64,000 nucleotides of DNA from assembly GCA_009760855.2 (NCBI GenBank), contig WPIO01000001.1:19371501-19435500 (forward strand), given 5' to 3'. The notes below the pieces were generated by a model. That model did not search any database. It was not told the DNA's origin and worked only from the letters and a program-made list of their open reading frames with translations. The DNA comes from Cristatella mucedo (lineage: Eukaryota; Bryozoa; Phylactolaemata; Cristatellidae). Within the stretch, counting starts at the first letter, position 1; every line of letters starts with the position of its first letter. Below are positions 54,121-64,000 of this stretch, piece after piece. A program made the position numbers and the translations under genes.

Positions 54121-54644
54121 TTTGATAATTAATGGGCGTATATATGAGATCGTATTGCATTATTTCAATAACTCATTAGTTTGTATAATTCTCCATTATT
54201 TAAATAAGTGTATACTAGTATTGCTCAAACGGAGCTGTTTTTGGAAATTATTTGATTTATAGTCAGATAAAAGCTGGTGGCATCCCTCAGTGTAGGATCG
54301 ATATCTTTTGAAAAGCATAAAATATATTCTGATGTGCAGTTCTTGTATGCAATGTACAGCAAGAGATTGGTCGTTCTAACACAGATTAAAAAGGAGGGTC
54401 TCAAATTCAGTATGGTTTGTACATAAATTCTGGTAGTGCAATTTAAAGACCTCTATTTTGACTTGACATGCTGTGCTAGCTTCAAAGAACATAACAAGAA
54501 ATGTCTTGCATGGCCGAGGGGGGTTTAGGAGTTATGCCCCCCTATGAGATTTATCTCCATCACAGCACATTTATCGATATTTTTCAAATACCAATAGAAC
54601 GATGGGCACGCACATCGGCACCAATAATAAGGATCCCATAAGCT
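54121..54644. other. Presumed 3' UTR and flank of host gene 2
   Basis: It is AT-rich. No canonical AATAAA was seen close to the stop. Nothing else is recognised. Confidence 0.35.
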
Positions 54645-55307
54645 GTTGTCTTTTGATTATTGTAATTCCCTTTTGGCTGGGCTACCAAGGAAAGCTATTA
54701 TGCCACTACAGCAGACTATGAATATGGCTGCAAGGCTGGTCTTCAAGCCCCAGCGGTTTGAGCACGTGTCACCTTTGCTGGAAGAGCTGGGATGGTTGCC
54801 GGTTGAGCAAAGGATACAGAGCAAAGTTCTTACGCTGACCCACAAGGCCCGCCACGGCTTGGCTCCTTCATACCTAGCTGAACTGCTGCACCAGTTTCAG
54901 CCTGTTCGCGCCCTCAGGTCCTGTGTGGACAATAAATGAGCTGTCCCATTCCTCCGCTTATAGACAGTTGGCGACAGAAGCTTTAGCTCTGCAGGTCCTA
55001 GACTGTGGAACTCGCTTCCACAATTCTTACGCAACGACATCTACTCTCCAACTGACGACTGTGGCACATCTTTTTCAGCGGTCCTGAACTGCTACTTCTA
55101 TGGTACTCACTACCTCAACTGCTCTTCTAACTCTGCTATGCTTCCCACTTTCTCTTTGTTGCGTGAGACGAGGTCTGTTGGCTACCGAATGCGTACCGAA
55201 AGCCGCTTAGGCTGTGAGTGCGCTATACAAAACTCTCCTGCGTAACACCCACATGGTCTTTATGACTTTGTGGAGTTACTGACGGAGATACATTACATTA
55301 CATTAAC
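54645..55307 (+). mobile_element. LINE family B 3' end, well preserved
   Basis: It encodes FDYCNSLLAGLPRKAIMPLQ, MAARLVFKPQRFEHVSPLLE and LAPSYLAELLHQFQPVRAL in one frame to 54939. After a stop come the RLWNS-type C-terminus, the 3' UTR and a clean tail (gagatacattacattacatt). It is the youngest-looking family B copy here. Confidence 0.92.
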
Positions 55308-55459
55308 CATGGCTGTTGTATTGACCTTGTAATGACCTGTAAAAGTCAAGGTCACGTTTTTTCAGCCAACACAAGTCTAACATGACTATCTTAAAAAACA
55401 AACAGATTCAATACCATGCACTTTACAAATATGCCAAGCCTCCCACACTATATAGATTT

Positions 55460-55577
55460 TACTATACATGATTTTACTTACCATTCAATTGCATTTCACT
55501 TTGCACCAAATGTAAAGCGCCTAGAGAGAGATTAAGTTCTCTGAGGGCGCTTTATCAAGTGAATTATTATTAATATT
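55460..55577 (+). mobile_element. L2 LINE 3' tail
   Basis: About 115 bp are present: end of the 3' UTR (ttgcatttcactttgcacca), the hairpin and ATTATT. Confidence 0.88.
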
Positions 55578-56755
55578 ATACAGGACACATTTGTGCCACC
55601 GAGGTTACATCTAAAAAAAGAAAATTGTTTGACATGTCGGGCATTAGTTAATGAGAAAAATGGATTATACGAATTCAAATACATTGGTGCTGTACTTACT
55701 TGATATATAACCCAAATGAGGTTACACCTATTTTCAAAAAGTTTATCAGAGCGCGAAATCAGAATTTCAATTCGATGCGGTCAGAATTTGCCAAGCTGTA
55801 GATTTTTCAATGTACCAAAGGCCGGAAATCAGTGTTGAAGACAAGTGATGGTGCAATGCTTGCACGAGATTCTCTAGAGGGTCCGAGTCACTCGGTTTAC
55901 TGTCATACCAATTTAAAGCGGGTGCCTTAGTGTGTACCTCAAGTTTTACTTTGATTTGATCCTTAGTAGCATACCTTTGACATTTGCACGACACCTTGGT
56001 GGCATTATGACAAAACGTGTGTACGACAAAAAAGCGAGCTCACTGTAAAATCGGTCTATCTGTTAAGTTCCAATATGCATGCGCGAGGGCAGGAATAATG
56101 TGTAAGAATACAAAATCAAAAATTGCACAGTTGAAGTTGATAGGATCACTGCTATAGAGGATATGACGTAAGCAAGATACCAATGTCTGGCATTTGACTC
56201 GATCGAATAGGAGAGAAACTCAAAACGGCAATCTATGAAAATACAGCAGCACTATGCATCGCCAGAATAATTCAATGAATATAAAATTAAAGATCTTCAG
56301 AATGGGTCAAACTTACAAGACTCTTCTACAGAATCAACAGCTCATTCACAACAGCTCGAATGCAGCACCAGTCATGCCCGGGAAGGCTATGAGACCCTGG
56401 CGTCGGACCCGAGTTCGCCAATATAAATCTTTATTACATCTCAAAAACTATAACTATTGAGATAGATGTACTACTTACGGTCTGAAAAAGTTTTACAAAC
56501 TAATTTATTTTCTATGCTCTTGTTATTTGTCACTCACTAAAACTTGAGATCGCATTTATAACTTAATTGTCTTTCAAAAGGCACAGTTTCCAAAACTGAA
56601 GTTTGGCCATTTTTTTTTAATTTCCCCCTTATCTGCACAAAATAATACTAGTAAAATGTGTTATTTTATCGGATAATATACGATGGAGCTCATAAGCTTT
56701 ACCCTCTGCAGTATTGTTGACGTTTTAATGGAGTAAAGTCATAAATTACCTGCTG
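55578..56755. other. No gene recognised
   Basis: A minus-strand open frame (55767-55994, about 75 codons) and a plus-strand frame (56254-56460) have no motifs or splice sites that I can support. Confidence 0.4.
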
Positions 56756-56758
56756 GGG

Positions 56759-56759
<1 letters not shown>

Positions 56760-56797
<38 letters not shown>
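56760..56797. repeat. (GA)n microsatellite
   Basis: It is an uninterrupted GA run of about 38 bp. Confidence 0.97.
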
Positions 56798-56899
56798 ACT
56801 GGATTTATCTTTCCGCGTCTGAAAATACGTTTGCGTGACCGGGTAAACGCGATCAGCCTGCTACGCTGAATCGCACAAGCCTTCCGGGTACCTCGCGGC

Positions 56900-57800
56900 T
56901 AGGCCATTTTGGCTTCAAAAGCTTTCAGAAGTAACCAAAGCTCCTCCGAAGATGGCCAGATTTTCCTAGCTCTTGGAGTGCCAAAAGGGTGTCCTCCCGT
57001 TGAAAGCGAGGATTATTCCAATCGAGCGATTGTAATGAAGGTCGATATAACAGTAGCGGCAGTTAGGTACATTTTGAAGAAGACAGAACAGACTGGAACG
57101 ACGAAGCGCCGGATCGGGTGCTGTAGGCATCGCAGCACGTGAGGGCTGGAAGATGAGGGTGGCGGCAATGAGTAGCAGATTAACCGGCTCATTGAAAATA
57201 CGGAACAATCCGTAGCTCTCATGGATTACTGCCAGTGAAAGAACGATCAGGAAGAGGCTCAACGAGCAAGGTATGCGATCTTGAGTTGCTAAGAGGAAGC
57301 CACAACTTAGCGTTGGGCAGAAGCTTAAGAGTCTTGCTTTCATCCATTAATACCGGCACTGGTCCTGTGCTAAGTCTCGCAAAGTTCTGCGGATTGACGA
57401 ACCTCAGTTAATCCTATTTGCTACCTCACGGGGCAGACGGCGAGTGTGTAGACAAAAGGAAGAAGCATGTATGGATCTTTGTTTGTAAAATACAGTGAAA
57501 TACGTTGGTGGTGTGGTAATCATGTGGGGTTGCTTTAGGGCTGCTAGTGTAGACAGCTTGCACCGGGTGCTGGGGATAATGCATGCAGAACGCTACATGA
57601 AAATTATTGCGAATTTTCGTATTCCTTCAGCTGATGGCAGATATGATTTAGACTTAATCTGGAAGCAGAACAATGATCCTAAGCATATCACAGGTATAGC
57701 GAAGGACTCTTTTAAAAACCCTGTAAGTCTAGGCTGCAATCACTTTCGGAAACTGCTTTAACAATGGCACACTTCGGGTTATTTCGACTGGATTGGCTTT
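56900..57800 (+). mobile_element. Tc1-like DNA transposon remnant
   Basis: It is a broken transposase in several frames. An N-terminal helix-turn-helix piece (VRYILKKTEQTGTTKRR) is followed near 57385 by LRIDEPQLILFATSRGRRRV, the region of the first catalytic Asp. The best block is GGVVIMWGCFRAASVDSLHR, then GIMHAERYMKII and 'WKQNNDPKHITGIAKDSF'. Tc1 transposases read QDNDPKHta there, so the second catalytic Asp is Asn in this copy. Terminal repeats were not identified. Confidence 0.8.
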
Positions 57801-57865
57801 CGCGATTTATTTGTTTTACCTCCCTACCTGACTGAAACGCAAGGTGCGAAGATACTTTGGGTCAG

Positions 57866-59040
<1,175 letters not shown>

Positions 59041-59599
59041 CGTTATGGCGACGGTTAAGGAAAAAATGCATTTCTAATTTTTAGAATTTGGTCTTACGAT
59101 GCTGCTCTTAGTACTTCATGACTAATAACTTACTAGTTATAGTAATCATTGATGATAAGAAAGAAAATATCTTTCAGCAACATTTTCTGGCCGAAAATAC
59201 ACTGCTTATTGTTGAGCTATGGTTTAAAGGATGAGGAGAAGTTGGACTATCTCGCTGGAGGATACTTAACTTCCTCTGCCTCTAAGCCCTCGTGATTAAT
59301 AAATGGTTGTGGTGAAACAGCTGCTTTTCTAGTGAAGGGTTGAGGTTAACTTGCTTCTATTTTGATCAAATAAGAATCGCGCTTTGACTGTTTAGCTTTG
59401 CCTTTTTCTTTCCAGGAAGATTTCACGATAACAGGCAAGAGACTCGTTAACTAGCCTTGAAACTGTAAGGTATATTTCGAGATTGCAGTCATTTTTCTAG
59501 CAACTGACTTTCATGAGCGATAAAGGAGAACTTCATGGCCAATTTGTTTAAGTTAAAATTGTGTGACACAACCTACAATTCGTCCATCATCACTTGCTT
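59041..59599. other. No gene recognised
   Basis: It may contain the degraded 3' part of the Tigger element that follows on the minus strand. Confidence 0.35.
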
Positions 59600-60850
59600 C
59601 GTTTTTCTTTTTTTTGTAGTTTCTAGTGTTATCAATTGTTCTTTAGTTAACTTACCACCTTCCACCTTAACGAGCTCAAAAATGTCGTCTGTGTGAGCAT
59701 CAATTAAGAGCCACTTACTCAATCCCAAAATAATTTTCTATCCGCTTTCTTTCAGTTCAGCCTCTATCATAACCCTTAAAGTCATTTATATATGCACGCA
59801 ACATTTTTCCAAATACCGTTTATACACGTCACCTCATCATCTGACACACATTGAATGTCCTTGATGGCATGTAGGATTTTGTAGCAGCGCCAAAAATCAC
59901 GTAAAGTAATGCTCCTTTCATTCTCTGAAAGAACCTGAGCAAACTTTCGCTGCAGTTAGTAGACCTTACAAGCATCAATGACATATTGACTCAATGCGAG
60001 GAGTGGTGACCGAAAAGCACTCTCACATTCATATTCAGGTCCGCAAGACGATTTGGATGTCCCGAAGAATTTTCCAAAACCAGCAGGATTTTGAAGGGAA
60101 TGTGTCTATCACGGCGGTAGACATGTGTAGCTTGAGTTAAACAGTGCACAAACCAGCCTTCAAAAAGTACCGCTGTCATCGATACTCACTGCTTAGGGCG
60201 GGGATGCGCAGGCAGTGTGCTCTTGCTGATTTTCTTGAAGGCACGGATGAATGACTGAATGACAAGTCAGGAAACGTTTTGTCTTAAAACCTGCCACTCT
60301 TCCTCCAAGGAATCACGTCATCAGAATAACGTCAGCCTTTCCTTGAACTTGCCTTAAGCTGAAAGCCAGACGTTAACTTTGCTTCCTTAGTCGTATGCAC
60401 TTACGCTCAGGCATATGACTCCGGAGGACAAGCGCCATTCAATCCACGCTAAAATCTGCTCCCGCAAGTAATGATTCTCTTCCCTAATCAGTTTATCCAG
60501 CATCCTCCTTATGCTTCTCCGCAGCTTTAGTATCAATACCTGCTACTTCTCCAGTGATTTTACAGCTGCGGAATGAATGCAGTTCCTGAAGTAATCAAAC
60601 CAGCCACGGGTTACTCTGAAATCTTGATCGTAGTATAAGTTATTATACTGCCTCTTGAATAATTAACAAATCTCCTCGCTTTAGCTTTGATTATCAGCAT
60701 CGTTAGAGGCTCGCGTTTTTGAGTCCGGTCTTCCATCCACAGACGACCAGCAAATTCTCCGTGTCCTCGATCCTCGACATTGGGCCCAATTTTCTTTGTT
60801 GTGGTGACAGTCAATTTTTCTGAAAGCAGCAGACTTCACAGCATCGCGGT
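59600..60850 (-). mobile_element. Tigger (pogo-group) DNA transposon remnant
   Basis: In order on the minus strand there is an N-terminal CENP-B-type region (GRLWMEDRTQKREPLTMLI, IIKAKARRF) at about 60750-60650. The DDD catalytic core (MTAVLFEGWFVHCLTQATHV, then PFKILLVLENSSGHPNRL) lies at about 60179-60040, followed by degraded sequence. Tiggers read LLILDNAPGHP here, so the catalytic Asp is Glu in this copy. There are many stops. Ends are not defined. Confidence 0.75.
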
Positions 60851-61225
60851 TATTCGTTGTTTATCCTTCAGAATAATAGAGATCGTAGGAGCGAATTAGC
60901 CAGTTTCACATGAGATCACTGTCACCGACATGCCAGATTTCCTTTTTCCGTAGGCTACTCGTTTTATCCTTGAGAGAAATTGCTCTCCTTTGCTTCTTTC
61001 TCCTGCAGCAGGAGAGGTGTTACTCTTTTTTTGCGTTTTCATTCGTCTCAAAATCAGCAAAATATGTAATAAAAAAGTAAATAGTAGGAAATAAAGTAAT
61101 GAGGTAGTGAACGCTTGAATCACAACACGAAACACAAGAATGCAAGAGACCGCTCTGAAAATGCTTAACTTTTCGCCAGTCGCGTAAGCAAAAGAGCGTG
61201 CAGTACTTATAACGCATAGCTGTCA
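60851..61225. other. No gene recognised
   Basis: Two overlapping minus-strand open frames of about 80 codons occur. One has a Leu/Phe-rich hydrophobic stretch (LLYFLLFTFLLHILLILR) but no other support. Confidence 0.35.
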
Positions 61226-61227
61226 GA

Positions 61228-61338
61228 CTTAATAATAATAATAATAATATTGCACTTGATAAAGCACCCTCAGACAAATTAACCTCTTTCTAGGCGCTTT
61301 ACATTTGCTGCAAAGTGATACGCAATAGAATAGTAAGT
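61228..61338 (-). mobile_element. L2 LINE 3' tail
   Basis: Antisense (AAT)n, hairpin and about 50 bp of 3' UTR are present, ending 'acgcaatagaatagtaagta'. It is near consensus. Confidence 0.88.
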
Positions 61339-61517
61339 AGACTTCGTTTTCTATTGTTTGCGGCGTTGTCAAATCTAGTGACCGCGAGCGCGGATTTGGA
61401 AGATTTTGCTATCTACATTTTTATCTTCGACTTTTTTCGCAGGACCGTGGCCCAGTTTGTATTTCAAATTTCTATTAAGTCGCACCATCGTGAGTCGAGT
61501 CGGGGGCTTACTGCATA

Positions 61518-61603
61518 CGCACACACACGCATGCACACGCACGCACACACACAGACACACATACACACGCACATGAAGGCACGCACACACACACCCACAC
61601 AAA

Positions 61604-61662
<59 letters not shown>
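61518..61662. repeat. (AC)n followed by (AT)n microsatellite
   Basis: Interrupted ACGC/ACAC repeats become pure (AC)n, then (AT)n. Confidence 0.95.
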
Positions 61663-61705
61663 TACTCCGCCGTTTGAAAGCGCTTTTAAAGAAATTGGAA
61701 CCTAA

Positions 61706-61846
61706 ACCAAAACCACGCGGAAATTGGCCGAGCAACTAATTGGGACTATTTGTCGCTACCTGGAGGCAATGGATAAGGTTCAAAAGATGCGAGCGTGGGT
61801 GCCACATAAGTTAACGGAAAACCAAAAAGATCGAACGTATGCCTAA
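61706..61846 (+). mobile_element. mariner transposase N-terminal fragment
   Basis: One open frame of 46 codons reads TTRKLAEQLIGTICRYLEAM and then DKVQKMRAWVPHKLTENQK. The WVPH-x-Lt block after a helix-turn-helix (TICRYL) is diagnostic of mariner-family transposases. The fragment ends at a stop and nothing downstream continues it. Confidence 0.75.
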
Positions 61847-61859
61847 AAATATATTTAAG

Positions 61860-62330
61860 ACAGGTATAGTTGACATTTCCAAAAAAAGATTCGCACAACT
61901 TCTGGTTTTATTCCACGTAATAGAGAATAGTGTTCCGGGTTTACTAACCTCAAATCAAGGATTCGCGTACGTACGCTCTCATGCAAGGCCTCTAATGGTG
62001 CTGCCCAGAGAGCCGCCCTATATTGTTGAGCTGCGATGCTGGCATCACTTCTTCAATTAGCGTTTCAAAACTGCAGTTTTATTTAATTCCAGATTATAAA
62101 GAATGTTGCTCTGGGTGTACCAATCAAATTTCATGCAATAGCCTCAAATGTTCCTCCCAGAGAGTTGCCCAGCAATCGTGGACTGGCGTATACCTGCCAT
62201 TTCCAAAGTGAGGGTTTCGCGATTGCTGTAATAATTCATAATTACTACATCCGGCAAATAACCAACAAAAACTTTGAATGCCTTCCTAGCAGTATTGTTC
62301 TAGTGCATATTGAATACGCCTGCCGGCCAA
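61860..62330 (+). repeat. Diverged locus of the 170-bp satellite
   Basis: It shares with the 17.8-21.6-kb array the order: aaaactgcagtttt, ccagattataaagaat, gggtgtaccaatcaaatttc, catgcaatagcctc, tgccatttccaaa. About two to three eroded units are recognisable. Confidence 0.55.
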
Positions 62331-62691
62331 TCGCTTGCCCGACCAGGCTTCAGCAAAAATATATTTATGAGCAAATATATCGTACTGCATAGTCAAAAAT
62401 ATATCATATTGGGTGCCGTAACAAAATTATTATATCTTACTGTTCAGATAAACACTGCATATGTTATTGCAGTACCTATGGGGCAGTTGAGTCTAATTTT
62501 TAAGTTTTAACAGCACTTCCAGAGTGGTGAACCTTTCGACCGCATTTCGTGGATCGTACTGCGAAAGTCCGTACAGCGTGTTTAGTGGAGACCATTTTAG
62601 AACTTTTGCTTCGATGAAAATGACAATACATTTTACTGTTTGCTATTATACTATAAATATAATTATTGTTAGCTTTTAGAATAATTGGCAA

Positions 62692-62800
62692 TGGCAATAA
62701 TAATAACACATTTGGTGTAGTGTCCTCAAAGAACTTAATCTATTTCTAGGCACTAAATTTGCTGCAAAGCAAGCACGATCGAAACATAAACAAGCAGAAA
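62692..62800 (-). mobile_element. L2 LINE 3' tail, diverged
   Basis: Antisense AAT-rich tail, eroded hairpin (tagtgtcctcaaagaactta) and 3' UTR start are present. Confidence 0.7.
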
Positions 62801-63609
62801 CTAAAAAAAAGTTAAAAATACACAAGAATGCATGCAAACCTTGTTAGTGACCGTCACGTGACGTATAGCTTGTCATTGTGTGTTTACAAGCTAGACTCAA
62901 AGTCAAGTACGAGTGACGAATGGGGAGAAAAATGGCCATTGCTTTCAATGGATGTAGCATCAACCTGCGTGCACTCCGTTCAAAGCCCATTTTTGAAAAC
63001 GCGAACGATGACGCCTTTTAAAATAATTGAAGGACTGCAATTGAACGCTTTCATTGTGTTCCTTATTTTTTATGCATAATGCTCGACTAACGGTGGAATG
63101 TGGTAAAACTCAGCGGTCATATGAATGGTGGCAATTTGCGAGTAAAGAATCACTACTACAGCGGGCCGAAATTTGACGCAGTTGGACGTACGATGCGGCT
63201 ACTGTGCCCAACGAACTTCTCTCCACGATTAACATGCTACTCAAAAAATTATTCTCTTGGCTACCATTTTTTATTCACTTAAGAATAAAAAATGAACCAA
63301 ACTTTGATATTTGTATTGTTGTCAAGATTCCTATCTCACTCAACGATGTTGAAACGGCTGCGAGAGCTCAATCAGCCAGATTATAAGTGATAAGTCATTA
63401 TTCGCGGTTCCTGAATTGCAATGGCTAGGAACCGACTGTGCGCTAACGTACGCCGAGACCGCATAAAGGCCGACGCTATAAGATAGGCAGTGAGTTGTGC
63501 TTCTGGAGTCGGCGTTGGCATTTGAGCTAATTTGAGATCTAGTACACTGAGCCTTCAATGCACCTCTGGTGCTGTAAAGTAGACATCTCTGCGCAATTGA
63601 TACCGGCTT
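62801..63609. other. No gene recognised
   Basis: Plus- and minus-strand open frames of 60-94 codons have no motifs or splice sites that I can support. Confidence 0.4.
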
Positions 63610-63812
63610 GTTATGTTGAAACATGCGCGCTCTCCGTCACTGCCGCACTCCACTACAGTCGGCATACACAACCTACAAGTCGCTAACTGTGCCGCAAGGT
63701 TCAGGCGTCACCAGTACTCGTCGCGATTCGGCTGAGACCACCACCGTTACGAGTGCTGCGTTAGCAGCCTAGTTCTGGACGGACGTGGAAGACGCATACT
63801 GTGTTGGCAACA
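63610..63812 (+). repeat. Unclassified interspersed repeat, copy 2
   Basis: It is the partner of 23374-23603. Both copies translate to TYKSL followed two residues later by QGSGV in the same relative frame. Its flank to 64000 shows nothing further that I recognise. Confidence 0.5.
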
Positions 63813-64000
63813 ATGTAATGTTATATCTTTTCACTCTCGGGTCGAGCTGATGATGGGCAATAGGTTTACAGTCCTTTATCCTGTTAATGCACATTCGTGT
63901 ATTCGTATAGCAGATACAGCGTCGTGAAGCTCCTGGTCGCGTGAAGTTTACGTTCGATGCATCACGAAACTTTCCATCTTAAGTAGTACGCTTCAGAGAT

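Overview
The window is nuclear DNA of a multicellular animal, probably an invertebrate, though I cannot name the species. The evidence is split genes with GT-AG introns and a scatter of animal-type mobile DNA: L2/CR1-group LINEs, tRNA-derived SINEs, and MULE, hAT, Tigger, Tc1 and mariner DNA transposons. There are also long (CT)n, (TA)n and (AC)n microsatellites. No prokaryotic operon, ribosomal RNA gene, CRISPR array or stand-alone tRNA gene was seen. Most of the sequence is old transposon, so genes appear only as small exons between copies. Layout, left to right. 1-9 kb holds L2 fragments on both strands plus two exons and a terminal exon of a host gene on the minus strand, with a zinc-ribbon-like C-terminus. 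A further candidate exon on the same strand lies at 10.1 kb, and a possible first exon on the plus strand at 11.2 kb. 11.8-16.6 kb is LINE-rich. 17.8-21.6 kb is a tandem satellite of about 170 bp per unit, split by a MULE transposon with a 9-bp target duplication. That MULE is itself split by an L2 insertion with an 8-bp duplication. 22-31 kb holds LINE and SINE fossils. About 31.6-54.1 kb is the span of a second host gene on the plus strand. Five of its exons fit together by splice phase, with a possible first exon at 31.6 kb. They encode coiled coil, a UBAN-like segment and a C-terminal C2HC zinc finger, the plan of optineurin and NEMO (IKBKG), the polyubiquitin-binding adaptors of NF-kB signalling and autophagy. 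Its introns carry an L2 copy with a long open reverse-transcriptase frame. They also carry a three-level nest (L2 inside hAT inside a nearly full-length LINE), two SINEs and several shorter LINE pieces. 54.6-64 kb is again mobile DNA: LINE fragments, Tc1, Tigger and mariner remnants, (TA)n arrays, a short TTAGGGG tract and a diverged second locus of the satellite. Two LINE families dominate. Family A is L2-like and ends in (ATT)n after a conserved hairpin with AAAGCGCC / GGGCGCTTT arms. Family B is also L2/CR1-like and ends in ACATT repeats. One SINE family (S1) carries a tail resembling the family A hairpin, which suggests it was copied by L2 machinery. A second SINE family (S2) does not share that tail. 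I found no convincing new multi-gene system. The most useful findings are the optineurin/NEMO-like gene with an in-frame TAG in its UBAN-like exon, the unidentified zinc-ribbon gene, and the MULE whose terminal repeats are arrays of short palindromes. All similarity statements come from reading by eye against remembered family motifs; no alignment or database search was run.
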